Shown here: positions 12,492 to 26,030 of the stretch, one piece after another
How positions within the stretch are numbered: position 1 is the first letter of the stretch
How the letters are laid out: every line of letters starts with the position of its first letter
Assembly (NCBI GenBank): GCA_903813345.2
Contig: CAIIXF020000002.1
Location: forward strand, 25,374,455-25,438,454
Source of the DNA: Owenia fusiformis
Lineage: Eukaryota; Annelida; Polychaeta; Sabellida; Oweniidae
Direction of reading: 5' to 3'
DNA: 64,000 bases
Notes under the pieces: generated by a model
What the model was told of the DNA's origin: nothing
Seen by the model: the letters and a program-made list of their open reading frames with translations, nothing else
Database searches by the model: none
Translations under genes and position numbers: made by a program

Positions 12492-12725
12492 TCTATAGAT
12501 GGCAGGGCTTATGGGAAAATGCTCTTGGATTTTCGAGGAGTAGATCGTTCCGAAAAACCCTGCCACGTTTTGATATATCAGAAAAGCTATGATTAATTGG
12601 CAAAATTTATGATGTCATAGATTTAAGTAAAAATCTCACCGTGAAAAAACAGAATTAATTTATTGCTATTTTTGAAAAATAACCTATGACATCATCAAGC
12701 TAGCCGATATATCGAAGTTTCTCTG
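12492..12725. repeat. Two adjacent short inverted repeats
   Basis: ggcaggg near 12501 pairs with ccctgcc near 12557. Immediately right, gatatatc plus atgatgtcatag pairs with ctatgacatcat plus gatatatc ending near 12714. These look like remnants of short foldback elements. Confidence 0.4.
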
Positions 12726-13915
12726 ATGTATATTGTTGTCGTTCGTGCTAAGCTATTGTATACAAAACATGCCCTATATCACCTGATGGGACATATCTGC
12801 TCTCGAAATTACGAGGGATGTCCAAGAAGTCTTGAAATTGTTACTCCAATCCACTGTCGTGATGATGCTAAAACATCGTATAGATGTAAAAATTCAATTA
12901 AAAATTAACGAACAATACAAAATCTAGATCTAGACTAGTTCTAACTTCACGCGAAACTAATTAACGATCTACCTTCGACACTTTTGTCTCCAACTATAAT
13001 TTCTTTCGTGTTCAAGACAATTAATGATTTTTCAACAGTACTTCGAAAAGCTCAGATTACATTCTGATATTGGATCTACTTTCGTCACGTATACTAACTA
13101 GATTTTTGATTTATTAATCCAATTGATAATCGCTTTGATATGTGGTAATTGAATCAAGCAAAGATTAAAGAAAAGAAATCTATTACATGGCGAACCTATC
13201 TTTATCTTTATTTATCTTTTGTCGGATTCTCCGTCTGAGAAGACGATCGATTCCATCATGCTTTTGCCCGTTCCCTCCATTTATTCAATACTTATCTAGC
13301 TTGATTGGGATATTCCTAACACATTGTTGTGGAATTCATATCTTTACGTTCTGTTTCTGACAAGCTTGTGACAAATATTTCAGAATGAAGATGATGAAAC
13401 AATAGGGTAGTGAGTGATCGTAATTTGAAATGTATTGGTCACCTGATCATTTCATAACAGTTATGTGCTGCCATCTATAGAAGCCAATCAAGAACGATGG
13501 TGGGTACTAGTGACATCTATATTTTAGACAAAATCGAATTACACGTTCATTTAGAGTAGTCCCGTTTATTTTTATTTCATTTTTAAATTTATCTTGAATT
13601 ATAGAGGTCAGTGTTGTTTAGAATTTATTCAAGTAGTATTATCATAAATATTTATTTAAAAGAACTCTCAAGTTGAGCCCTGGAAAATATTAGACCATAT
13701 GCAAGTAAGAATAATCTTGATCTGTCATTAAATGTTCAAAATTAAGTCAACGCGATATCATATTTGAAGGTAATAAGGTTTCTGGAAAAAAACTGAGAGG
13801 AGTATCTGGAAGTTTATAATTCTACACGTTCACTTACGTACTCTTAAAACGATTTGAATGCCCGAAGCAGTATAGCGCTTCTGGATGCATTTTCTGAGGT
13901 TTGGGCAAGAGCATG
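12726..13915. other. Gene-free intergenic sequence
   Basis: No coding or structural signal was recognised. Confidence 0.4.
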
Positions 13916-14132
13916 CAGACCCGTAGCCAAGGGGCATTTCGGGGCAGGTTCGAGCAACCCCCCCCCCTCCCCCCCCCCCCCCCCCCCCCCCCCCCCCTTG
14001 GACAAAGTCTTTCAAAATCATGCAGTTTTCACTATTCTGAGCAGTGATTTTGGGCCAAAGTTGTCAAATGTGAACCAAAGGGATTTTTTTGAAAATTGAG
14101 CCCCCTTTAACAAAAGCTAGCTACAGGCCTTG
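13916..14132. mobile_element. MITE, CAGGCCCGTAGCCAG family, with long C-run
   Basis: Left end cagacccgtagccaagg and right end agctacaggccttg are diverged inverted repeats of the 11703 element, and the centre shares tctttcaaaatcatgcagtttt. The poly-C next to the left end has grown to 10 C, one T and 29 C (13958-13997). The target-site duplication is not clear. Confidence 0.8.
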
Positions 14133-17100
14133 ACTGAAAACACTAAAATACAATTCATCAATCATTCTGATCCACCCCTTCACTCCACTCGATAACTGTC
14201 TTCGAGTATTTTATATTTTGTGGATTGATAATTTCAAGAATAAGAATTAGATATAGGGCTTACATTGTAATCTTATCCTATTTTCCATAGCCTAGAACAT
14301 TAAGTAAAGAATTATTTTAGGAAGTAGAGCCCCCCCCCCCCCCTACCAATCACGTCCAACGTATTGCACAGTACAAGTCATACATGTATTATGCACCAAC
14401 TACTTTATATACATGTAAATCGTATACCATGGGTGTGATTTTCTTTTCGAATATAACACAGGAACAATGAAATGATGTATTCAGATTAATACGCGCTTTC
14501 GTCGTGGAATAATTAATTTTAATTAGTTGCACCGAATCTCTCATTATGTCATTTTGGCAGTCAAATGTAAATCGGACCTCAAACTTCTTGTTCGTTGTGT
14601 CAGCGCTTGTGTCACTTTCGCCATTTTGCCAGGTATAACAATTCTAATTGGATCCGTGTCAGAATGTCAGTCAAACATTATCACTGAAATAATTTCACGG
14701 CGTATTCTCAGCCCGAGGATTAACATATAAATACGTGTTGAAGCCTGGCGTAATTTGACTCTGACACGTGAAATTGAGCGCGGATGTTATTTCATTCCGC
14801 GAAGCAGCATTTTTGCATAATTCTTGTGCGATTCTCTAAATGCTAATGAACTCAAAGATAAATCGGTTTCGTCTTGTTGGTATTATCAGATTATGGGACA
14901 TTGAGTACATTTTAAATCTAACTTTTTGAGCATAAAAAACTATTTTTAAAATTCGGTTATTACTTCTTCACATATGATATAAAGACCTTTTTCAGGGACT
15001 ATTTTACGCGCAGTTCGACGAAAATTCTCAGTTCGCCTTTCTTGGGTTAAAACTGCTTCAGATGTAAGCTATCTTTCTTCAAACAGATCCAATGAGTTAT
15101 ATAAATAAACCTTAATTCTTATCACGGATGACTTAATAGCCTAGACAAATGTTTTAGATGCTGGCTAAATCATTTGGAGCCTTGTCAAAACAAAATAGGG
15201 TTGCGAGGGCACATTTTCTTTACGTTTTCCTTGGAGGTCTTGGGATTAAGATTTCATCACGGTGATAAATTTGACATTTGAGTGAAATTCACACCGACAT
15301 GGACACCGATTTTGCAATTTTCTAGAATCATATTTCACCTTTGAGAGCTATGTGGAGACATTTTACTGTAGTCCTTTTCGTTATCTCAGTTAGACCCTGA
15401 ACCCGTGTGGTTAAAATTAGCAGAGAAATTCTTGGTCATATTATTTAGCAATTAAACCGCTCGGATTTCGTGTAACATCTTTAGGGGCTTAGATACGCTT
15501 GTATTGATAGGACTTAGTGGCGTAGAATCAGCACTGTAAAGATTGAGGTCTTTGATTTAGCGATTGGTCTCCCTCATAATCCCAGGTTTAGACTCCGTTT
15601 GAATCGTTAAAGACTTAATTAGTCTAAGATTAGATCTGAATGTATCTATTTTACGTTCAATTTTGGGTTTTATTTTCTTCGTGGTATCTTTGTTGTTTTT
15701 AGTTTCGCTTTTTATGGTTTATTGAAAGTTTACTTATCAGGTGAGTTTAAGTTGAAATCCACGTTTTAGATTAAAGTTGTATGATCATTTATTGATATTA
15801 AAATCATGGATGTGAACGTGGGAAATATAATGTGCAGTGTTTTTTTAAGTATCTGCAATAAACTGTGATGCGGTTTTGCATGTCGTCTCCTGGTGTCATA
15901 GCAACCGCATATATTGTATTCTTCATTGAAGTCCGAACGAGCTTATCGCATAGCGGGAGATTATCGGAAATTATCAAAACTGGTGTAATTTAGATATAAA
16001 CAATTATCCTACTCTGACGTTAAATTAGTAGTATGGTTTAGACGGTTTAGGCACATACTTCTATTGGCGTCAGCGAAGTCATTATACATTGGTTTGTTTA
16101 TCCTTAGTATTTCCTTTTGGTGAGAGAACTTACAAGCGCCGACCTAATCCTAAAATTTCACTTTACACTCATTTTCTCTGTGAATTATTAATAAGGAAGC
16201 ACATTGAATGATACCAATTTCTTGTTTAACAAAAGAGCGACGATTTTTAGTATTTTTAATTTTCGTTTGCTAATTCCGCTTTTTCCAAACCATTTTGATT
16301 GTAAAATGACGCACGCCGTCGTGGTTTATCTGCGGGTAAGATACAAGAGCCGTGAATTAATAAAACTGAAGACTAATGTAAAATAATCACTTGGAATTGT
16401 TTCACACGTTATGATATGTCTGTGTTTTTTCAATATCTTGATAATTCATGATTTTGTGTATTCTCAACTTCCTGTAACAAGAGTGAAAGAAAATTGAAAT
16501 AGATTTTCTTTAATTGATGACTACTTGTGGAAAACTTTCATAACAGTTTTTATTTCATCACGAAATTAAAAATAGTCCATGATAAAACAGCCCCAGATAA
16601 GACCACCTTCAAATGTGTCTTACACACGGGTATTAACAGGGGCATCGACACCATAAACAATGAACGTGACTTAGATCTAGATGCGGAAATGTAAAATAAA
16701 TTAAAATGAAGTATTGTGCTTTATAAACAAATAGATAAATTTCTTTCAGGTTCTTAGAACTCCGAGCCAACTTTATTCTTGCATCGAATTAATGTGGCCG
16801 GATTACTGGGGTTATATATAATTAAATGACAAAATTCACTTATCCAGAATACCATTACATAAAAGATAAACGCTGTAAGTTTTTTACGGTAATAGGTCCA
16901 TTGTACTACAACTTATAACTAACAGAGTAGTGTGTTTTTCATTCACTCCTGGTTGGTGTATTCCTATCTGGAACACGTGCCTCTGGCTCCGCACTAAGCT
17001 ATGTTTATTTGAAAATAATCAACTCTAATTAAGTAATTGGCTAAGCCGACATCAGAATGACTAAGACGTTACAATAATCTGTAATTAAGGTAGCATCCGT

Positions 17101-18204
17101 TCTCTTCTATAAATATTTTAAATAGGACTTGATTGCTAAATATAGCCAGCAAATAAGGCAAATTACGAGAAGGAACAAAATAGAACATATTTTGGGGAAT
17201 TGTGTTGATTTTGGAGGGTGAAGGGAGGGGTATTTTAGGTTTGTCCCTTTGTTCATTGTGCTCCTATTTTTACATATTTTTCCTTTTCACTTATCATCTT
17301 GGCACTTATAAATATAAAGGTAAGGAAGATGAAACTGGAACAAATGAAACGTCCTGCAGCTGAAAGTAGGATGGATATTCTTTTAATTTTTTCGGTCACC
17401 ATGAAATGTTTTTTAAAAATCCAAAGCCTTGAAATATCACTGATTTTGGGAAGGATTTCAAAATTATTTTTGTGTTCTTTCAAACAAAGGTTTGCTGTTA
17501 TTGAATTATCCATGTTGAGCACACAACTAATTAAAAACAACCCCTGGAAACCATATGTTCACCGATGTACAAGCCGAGAATTGCACAAAAGGTTATTCCT
17601 GTTAAGTTAAGGAGGGTTGGTTTAAATGGACGATCAAGATATTTTTCGATTTTTGTAAAGATGTTACGTAAATGTAAAACTCCGAGAAGCTACCAACATA
17701 AATTTGTATTTTAGGAGCGTTTGTTTAAATGGACGATTGAGATATGTTTTCTCATTTCATTAGTAAAAGTAAACCTCCCAAAAGCTACCAAACTATGTCT
17801 GTATTTTTACTAATCGCAGTACAATTTTGATTAATGTCAAAAAATTCAACTTAGTATTCTTATCTTTTCTGTCTCCATTAAATTCCTGGTGCGCGTGTTC
17901 CAAGCCTAAAAAGTGACTTCTTGGGTAACAAGACCCATTTTACTTTCACATTGACATGTCAGAAAAATGCCACCGTGGAAAGAACCCATAAATTTTCTGC
18001 CATAAAGTCCGGACTAATTTGATTTAAAGTCCCAGAGGTAGGGTAAGGTTCCCTTGGCATGTGGGTCCGAAAAGTAAGCATTTTAGTCCCCCTTATTGTA
18101 ACGTAACTGTAATCCATCTACTTTAGTATGTTTATAAGGACTGAAAATAGGCTAAGATATCGGAGACAGTAAACCTCATTATGTACTGAGAAAAACAAAA
18201 TCCG
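14133..18204. other. Gene-free region upstream of HAND
   Basis: No exon was recognised. It holds a 14-base C run (14330-14343) and the imperfect tandem duplication at 17610-17806. As the 5' flank of a developmental regulator it is a plausible place for enhancers, but no specific site can be claimed from sequence alone. Confidence 0.35.
17610..17806. repeat. Imperfect tandem duplication, unit about 100 bp
   Basis: gtttaaatggacgat...gagatat...agtaaa.ct...gaagctaccaa...tttgtattttt appears twice in a row, with starts near 17617 and 17721. The copies are about 75 percent alike. Confidence 0.55.
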
Positions 18205-18211
18205 AGCATTT

Positions 18212-18247
18212 GATTGGTCGTTTCATGACATATCCTCAATATATAAT
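18212..18247 (+). promoter_or_regulatory. Candidate HAND core promoter (CCAAT and TATA)
   Basis: An inverted CCAAT box (gattgg, 18212-18217) lies about 20 bases before atatataa (about 18239-18246), some 310 bases upstream of the HAND ATG. The spacing suits transcription starting near 18270 with a 290-base leader. This is prediction from motif and position only. Confidence 0.35.
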
Positions 18248-18558
18248 CGTCCATCTGGTACTACACAGAAAATTAAACGTCAGAGATCAAACTATCAAAC
18301 ATCAAATATTTAGCAGTGATTCTAATACGAACCAGAGACAGTAAATTGTAGCATTTTGAGTGTTCGGTGCAGGTTTATACAAGTATCGGAACCAGAGGAG
18401 AATAAGCCAGTGTGTAGCTAATAAAGAGAACAGTTTACCGCTGAGTAGTCGTGTTTTCCGTCCTGATACAAGTTATCCAGGCGAGCCCACTAGAGATACT
18501 CCACTTCGGACAAGATAGCAAGAAGTACTTCAAGGGGAGATATATATAAGACTTCAAG

Positions 18559-19128
18559 ATGAGTTTGGTGGGTGGTTATCCCCAAAACTTTCATTCTACA
18601 GGGCCACATCACGAGTATTACGCAGCCTATCCACAAACCAGGTACCAAGAATCGCAGTTCGCGCACACGCATTCCGAACCTTATTTCCAGAACTGGATGG
18701 TAAGTCCCCCTGGACTAAGCCCAGATATGCCTATTTCGGAGAACGTGAACGTTTATGGGGGATACACAAATTCACCGTCTCCCGGGGGAGATCCTAATTG
18801 TCAAATGGAAGCTATGCATCGTATGGGGTACACTATAGGCCCCGATGGACAGATTGTACGCGTGGTGAAAAGAAAAAATACAGCAAATAAAAAAGAACGA
18901 AGAAGAACTGTTAGTATAAATACAGCTTTTGCAAATCTTAGAGGGTGTATACCAAATGTACCCTCAGATACAAAACTGTCTAAAATCAAAACTTTAAGAC
19001 TCGCAACCAGTTACATTGCATACCTCACAGACGTTTTAAATAAAGAAGACGATAAAAATGTCGAAGAATTCAAAGCTGATTTATCCAGGAAAAATGAAAG
19101 CAGGGAGGAGAAAAAGCGAAAAGAAATG
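18559..19128 (+). CDS. HAND: HAND coding exon 1 (N-terminus and bHLH)
   Basis: 190 codons from the ATG, ending AAA GAA ATG before the donor gtaaga. Read-through into the intron adds only five residues before a stop, which supports the splice site. It contains the whole DNA-binding and dimerisation domain. Confidence 0.95.
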
Positions 19129-22100
19129 GTAAGATTATTTTGGTAGTTTATGGATACTGTATATAATTATCTTTAAAAATAATGTTCTCTATCCTTAAAA
19201 TTACACATATCCACTCGTTTGAGTCAAAATTATCAAGAACAATTCCACTTTATATTTATTTATTTACATTTTCATATCTTAATTATTTCTTCTTCATCCA
19301 TCGATCTCTGCCACTAAATGTAATTTAATTAGAATTAGAATTTAATTAGAAATAAACATGACAGTATTGAATCAATAATTGATACATTATTAGCTTCAAT
19401 TTTAAATAATTTGGGAAATTTATGCCTTGTGAATTTAACCTTGTAAAATTAATACAAAATTATATTTAGTCTATCTAGTTTAAGAGAAAATTCGATGCAA
19501 AAACACGATTTAATAAATAATTTGGAATATTTGACGTCATTTTAGATAATCTGAACTTCAATGGGACACCAGCAATCTATTAGAATAAATTAATAAAATA
19601 TTGATTTAATTTAATGAAATCAAAAGGCCACCATATATTAATGATCAGGAAGTTACATGTATTAATTAGATAGGCTGTTAAAATATTGTGCGCGGATTAA
19701 CAGATTATTAGATCATCTTCTGAAGTTTCTTTGATCTTTATGGATAATGGGGGATTTGGGGACGATAATCCAGGAAACAACAGAGAACTTGATTCATGGA
19801 TACCAGACTTTATTGACCATTTAACTGATAAGAACGTCTTAAATTATTTACACTTTGAAATTGTTTCAGATGTTTTGCAGATGGTTTGAAATTTAACTAC
19901 TGGTGAAAACTTAAAAGATTAAACATGTTTACAAAATAGATTAAATAAATATTATTTAACCAAATTGAATTATAATCAAAATAATATTAACAATTATTAG
20001 GAATATCTCCTAATATGTGATGAGAACATTGAATGTAATTAAATTAAAAATATTGATTCAAATTAAATTATTATTTAAGTTATAGTATCAATAATTGTTT
20101 TGTATTTACGACTTGATTTGCCATGTTGATATTAACTTTCTAAGCTCTCAAAAAAGGAGTTAGTTTATCGAAATCAAAATAAATTAGTATACGCTTTACG
20201 ATTGTTCAAATGTAAATATTATAAATGTTCAGATTTCAATTTGTATAACAATAGCACAAAGTAGTTAATTATAGTAACATACGCTCGCAATCCTGAGAAA
20301 GTAGAATGTTTAGAGTTGTTTTTCTTTGATGGCTTTATTCTAGTATTTGTTCCCCTTTGCTAATTAAAATACCAATAATTGCTCGATAGAAATCGAAAAA
20401 GTACAAGTCCCGTAATTCGCCAATCAATCACTCTTTCGGAACTTTCTCTGTTGATCATTAATTAGAATATGATGCATTTTGAAAAATCATAATTCAACTA
20501 TATCAATGCAACAAAGGGAGCCATGAAGACACTAGAATTGCACATGAGAATATCCGATTTGAAATACGCTTTACTTGTTGTGATCAAGTGTCTATGATTG
20601 ATCATTAAATAGATGGTTATAAGAGATATTAAGATATCACTCGACGATGGCACACTCCTGCGAAAGTGAAGCGTCCCGATCAAACATTTTGAAATTCTCC
20701 AACAGTCGTGAAAACACTCTTGATATATATCAACAATAATATTAATGATTGGGTATTTTTTCAAAAATGTTGTAATATGTATGGGGAAAAGCAGTTTCCA
20801 AATTTCTGTTTACATGGTGTAATTCATATTATGCTTCGTGAAATTATTATTTTTCCTGGAGGGGTTTTGCATCCATGCTTGAGTGCGTCTAATTTACTGC
20901 ACGTGTGTCAAGAAAACAGAATCACATTGTTGCAAACTTGAAACATTTAGATACATTTATTTCTTTTTCAAATTGTTCCACATCGATGTAATAAAGATTC
21001 AAGTGATATAATTCTAATACCATTTTAGTACTGAATGAAATGAATTTTTAAGTTGTCCTCCTGTTTGGGAATTAATTCGTCCATTAAGCGCATATAGAAG
21101 GTTTCAGAAATATAGCTAAGGTTGACATGGATATCTTTAAGAAATATTTCATTTTATATTGTTATAGGAGGAGGTACTCTTACTTAGTTGTGTCATGCAA
21201 TATCCACACCAGGGTAAAGCAGAGTCGATTATCGTATTAATCTCTTCCACAAATAATCAGTAATTAGACAATAAGATTAAAACCACTTTGAACTTTGAGA
21301 AATAATATTTGGCATAGAATCGGGTAAGGGTCATTTACCGCTACCACAAATAACAATCAGTTATTAATTAATAAGCAATTAATAACCAATTAGACAATAG
21401 GGTGATATGGCCTAGAGCGATGTTTGCTCGTCATTCAATCCTGAAATTTTCCAGTTGGTAAACTCTGTAGAAATCTTGGCGTTATTTAATACTCTATTTT
21501 TACCAAAAGAGATAATTTAATTAAATCTTCTACTCTAAACGTATCTCAAAAACAGGAAATACGCCGGATATTGTCGTAATTTACCTATAGAACTAATGAT
21601 GCGCAGAGACCAGACTACTTCATGGTAAATTGTTTTTTGGAGTTCGCTTCACAAAACAAAACAGCATAGTAAAAACTAAATCGTCTCGTTAAAGTATTGC
21701 TCTATTATCAGTATCTATTTAGTAGACCTGAGGCCATTAATCTCAGCAAAGAGCATAGGGTTGTAAAGTCACTCAAGTAAAAAATGCTTCAGAAAGATAC
21801 ATGTTGATCAGTTTGTGAGGTCCTATATCTTATCAAAAAAAGACTTCATGATTTCAAATGATTGTGTCATGAAACGACAATAATATCGTATAATAATCGC
21901 CCTAATATTTCATTGCTAAAGTATAGTATCTGTTTGTCAACGTTATCCATACGTACAAAATACAACTTGTTACTTTTAAATAACGTATGTATGAGTTAGA
22001 AAAAACTAATAAAAATTGAAGGGAAAATTCAGTCTGACAGCCTGGCTAACTCGTATCATCATACTGGCGTCTTCTGGGGAAACTCTCGACCGAAAAGTTT

Positions 22101-25100
22101 TTTAGTCGCCATGATACGATGTAGTTTGTAATTTCCCAATGATAACAATAAGCGAAATATCTATACAGCGTTCAAATGTGAAGATAAAATATATTCTATA
22201 ATTGAGTACAAACATGTTAAATCTTTGAAACACATTTTACATCCAGACAAGACTTCTTTTGATCGTACACGTTTATATTTTATAATTTTATTCACTTGCA
22301 AAGTAAGTTTATTTTCATCCAACACGATTAGTTCTTTATAATTTTATACCATTTTAAATTATAGGAAAATATATTTAATATATTTGTTAAAGGGATAGCG
22401 TATTTTATTCTTTTAGCTCAAGAAGCAAATGTTCTGTTCATATCGATCAACTTCTTAAAATCACTTCAAGAACTTCTGAGAAAATCTCTGGGAGTTTGTC
22501 TGATGAGTCTCGGCATTATCTTCCAAAATTATCTTCCAACACCGCAGATAAATAAACAGTTTTATAAGATGACCATTTAATGAACAAACTTTATCCCAAT
22601 GTCTTCTAGGTCTAGTCCCCTAAATAGGATTGCGTTGGATCCCAGCTGCAAAAAATAATTATTACGGAGCATTTTAGGAGACTAGGGTACTTTTAGCATG
22701 TGGTGATAGTAAAGTGGAGACGGTTTTGTCTTTGCTTGGCATTAGAAGTTGTTGTATTATCGTTAAACTTGTATTTACTATAACAAACGCTCAACCGTGA
22801 AATGACCACCAAGTCGGATAAATAAACAAACGACATGAAAGTACGCATTAATTACCCAATAAAACGAATTCTTTAATTGTTGCAATTGTTTATGATTGTT
22901 CAGAATAATGGTTATAATTTTAATCGAAATATCGCTTATCAAATAAAAAAATAATTTTTGTGCATGATGCAACAGAAATGTAAATTGTTTTATTTCGACG
23001 AAATAGACAGCATGGGATAAGTGACGAGAGGTTTCTTGGTACAAAATTCCAAAATTGAATATGCATATTTACAGTTATATATGTCAGCAAATTTTGGGAC
23101 TGAATCACTCTTTAGGGGAAGTGATATTCAATGATCGAATTTATTTGTTAAAGTTAACCGAGTCTGATTCATGCCTATGTATCATACCGTATGAATGATG
23201 TCGATCTCAAATAAGACCGATAGAAAATAACTTGTCGAAAGTGTGAGGCAAGTCACCCAAATGCCTCACTAAAATTTTACAGAAATATAGTTTCCCGACG
23301 TTTTTTAACTAAAACTGAAAATTAAGTCTAAATGAATTACTATACCCGTCCCCACTTAGCCTAAATCTGCCTTGCCTAATTTTTTATTCCGGCTCCGACC
23401 CTGACTACACACTTTAAGTTATTAGCCTGATTCACTCATTGGGATTTACGGTCTACAATGGGCGTCAGTGTGTGTAGAAACAGTATTTAGAACAGTTGAT
23501 ATCCTCATTTAGCCCTACAATACATCTGTTCATTTTTCTCACACAAACAATTCATAAAGAGAGGCATCCTATAATGACTATCTGACAAGTTAGCTAAACA
23601 ATGCCATAAATATGAACCCACTAACACCTTTATAAAATAAACGTTCCATTTGCATCCTCTTTTGTTTGAAATAACAGTAATATAAAACATTGAGTTATAA
23701 TAGGAACCCGGATGAAATTACGTACGGTAAATTTCACGAGAATTACGAACATTTGAGATAGTGTTTTAAAGAATTTTGTCGATTTATCAATGCACGATTT
23801 GCAAGGTTATATTGAAAATGTTTGTCGATAACAAAAACAACGGTTCCTCATTACGATATTCTTAACTGTAAAGGTCCATTATATTAAAAAAATTAATTAA
23901 TTACCTTATGTTACTTCGATATTGTTTATGAAATGTTCCGTGTTTTATTTACGAAAGAAAAAATGGTGGATAAAACTCAACCATAAATAGATATTATCAG
24001 TTCGATCTCTTTCAGTTTACATGAGAAAATTTTTAAAGATTTTGCTCCGGATCCATTTTAAGGTCATTGGAACGGTTAACTAGATGGTTAATTTGGGCTA
24101 TTTCTTCGAGTCTTAATTATAAGGACAATACACAAACTTGAATACTTAATTTTTATGATTTCCAAGATGATGACAACGTATCGTTTCTTAAATGAGAACC
24201 TATTTCAGCATCAAGTAAACGAAACATATGTATCTTTGTAAGAACAGAATGTTTGACTTAATGATACGCATCTTTATTAGGCTTGTTACAAATCATGACA
24301 TTCATCATACAATTATCAATAATTACAAACCGGGAATAAACTGTTATAATTGAGGCGGAAGATCATAATTTAATTAATTGGAATTTATGTACATTTATTT
24401 TACGATCAAATGCTACTAATTCAAGAGTTAACAAATCATCGGGGAATTATCGGAATTCATCGGGGATAGTTTCCACCATCGGTTGCTCGTTATTAAGATT
24501 GCTAACAAGGGGTGTTATTTTCCAGATGCGCAATAATATGATTATGACTTTCTTATACAGTTGTTTAATTTGATAAAATATTCGATTTTCTCAATCGGGA
24601 AATATATTTCTCGATACATAATTATTACCATGTGATACAATAAGTGTGATTCAGTGCTACACGGTCTCTCCCATGGACAAGTCCAATTTTCTTAAAATAG
24701 CGTTAACTTTAAAACTTGTTCTCAATACTCATGGGCATAGTCCATATCCAAGTATTTTATAAAACTGATGTGTCCTATGAAATCAACCGAAAAATGTGAA
24801 CTAATATCTGAACTCAAATACCCAGGAAAATTCAACAATCACGCCGTTTTGTTAAACGTAAAATGAAACAATTCAGTCATGCCACTATCAAATGTACGTC
24901 ACCCCATTTGAAATTCTATAACACACGACGTTGTCACCCCACTAGACCCCAGGATGGTGTCACCCCATTATACCTCACGACGGTGTGACCCCACTAGACC
25001 TCACAGTGTAATCAGCTCTCTATCAGTACACCAAAAACTGCACCGCCAACATCAATGGTGGCATGAGAAACCCCATCTACAACACCACCGTTGCCATATG

Positions 25101-26003
25101 CGATCCAGGGGCGAGCCATCCATATACCCCGATAAATAGTTCACACTTTAAGTGTAATTCAACTTATCCTCTAAAACCAGATGCGGACAATTATGATAGA
25201 AAATATAAAATAATGCGTGAGAAAATCTTTACTTCTCAATTGCCACTTGAGCTTCCCAGTCATAATACGAAGCTACCGAAAACTAGAACACTCTTGGAAT
25301 TTGATAATATCTTAGATCTTTTGATGATATTCAAACCCCGCAAGTTTAAAAAAGATATCATGTTTAAATATGTTAAGTAGGCCGCTCGGGGTGGTTTGGA
25401 CCAATATCCTAAGTATCAATATTATATTTCAAAATAGGACGCGATCGCCTGATTTTGAGGGGTACAGAGATTGATATTATATCGATATAAAATCCCGCTA
25501 TGGTCATTAATTTCATCATACTGGATGGTTGTAAAAATTAGCCTTCGTGTAACATCAAAGAAATTTTTTTGTAACACACTGTCAATTAAAAATCAGCCTT
25601 TTAATATTTATTATCTGTAAACTATTGTTTTAACTGTCAAACTGTTAAACAAGTTTAGCAAAAGTAATCTTCATATTATCCATTTATCATGTTTATGATT
25701 TGATCTTAATTATATGCCTTCATTGTTATCATATTCAGTAACTTGGCTCCTTGTGAGACCTGTGGGCACCTGCCGTGGGTCGGGTCGCTGTTATTCTGCG
25801 GCCATCTGATGCCACGGCTTATCCCAAAGACTTAAAAATCCCCAGCTCTGTGTATAAGCCATTATTTTAAATACTGTATACGTTTCTACTTGCAGGCGCT
25901 CTTGAGTTCTGATCTAGAAAACAGTAACACCTCAAGTTCAGAAAAGAAAAACAAAGGAAGGACTGGGTGGCCTCAGACTGTATGGGCACAAGAACTGAAA
26001 TGA
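18559..26003 (+). CDS. HAND: HAND family bHLH transcription factor, two exons
   Basis: The coding exons are 18559-19128 and 25896-26003, joined by a GT-AG intron in phase 0, giving 225 residues. It starts with MSLVGG, as vertebrate Hand proteins do. The Twist-family bHLH spans about residues 108-161: basic region NKKERRR, helix 1 INTAFANLR, loop [12 protein letters not shown], helix 2 [14 protein letters not shown]. The RRRTVSIN segment keeps the Thr and Ser (T117, S119) that are phosphoregulated in vertebrate HAND1/2. The second exon carries the Hand C-terminal signature [19 protein letters not shown] binds E-boxes as a heterodimer with E-proteins in the nucleus and specifies cardiac, visceral mesoderm and neural-crest-type tissues in animals. 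The N-terminus has Tyr/Pro/His-rich sequence instead of vertebrate alanine runs, which argues for an invertebrate. The intron position between bHLH and tail matches known two-exon Hand genes. Confidence 0.96.
19129..25895 (+). other. HAND intron, 6.8 kb
   Basis: Starts gtaaga and ends tttctacttgcag. It is very AT-rich, with many attaat/ttaatt runs, especially at 19300-20100 and 21240-21400, which would suit homeodomain binding, though base composition alone could explain them. No internal gene was recognised. A 26-bp tandem repeat lies at 24931-25008. Confidence 0.8.
24931..25008. repeat. 26-bp tandem repeat, three copies
   Basis: Units of the form g.tgtcaccccactagacc.ca start at 24931, 24957 and 24983, inside the HAND intron. 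A related gtacgtcacccca precedes them near 24894. Confidence 0.7.
25896..26003 (+). CDS. HAND: HAND coding exon 2 (C-terminal tail)
   Basis: 35 codons plus TGA after the acceptor ttgcag. It encodes a Ser/Lys-rich linker and the conserved GRTGWPQ tail typical of Hand proteins. It is short and invisible to ORF-length filters. Confidence 0.95.
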   Translation, partial: ALLSSDLENSNTSSSEKKNKGRTGWPQTVWAQELK

Positions 26004-26024
26004 AACACAACATAAACATTATGA

Positions 26025-26030
26025 AATAAA
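26025..26030 (+). terminator. Polyadenylation signal AATAAA
   Basis: A canonical AATAAA begins 22 bases after the HAND stop codon. It could end a short transcript form; a longer 3' UTR is also possible. Confidence 0.35.

Noticed and set aside
13830-14099. Frames with poly-Gly or poly-Pro
   Set aside because: Translation of the C-run in a MITE.
25063-25380. 105-codon frame inside the HAND intron
   Set aside because: No domain signal, and it partly overlaps a tandem repeat. Treated as chance.
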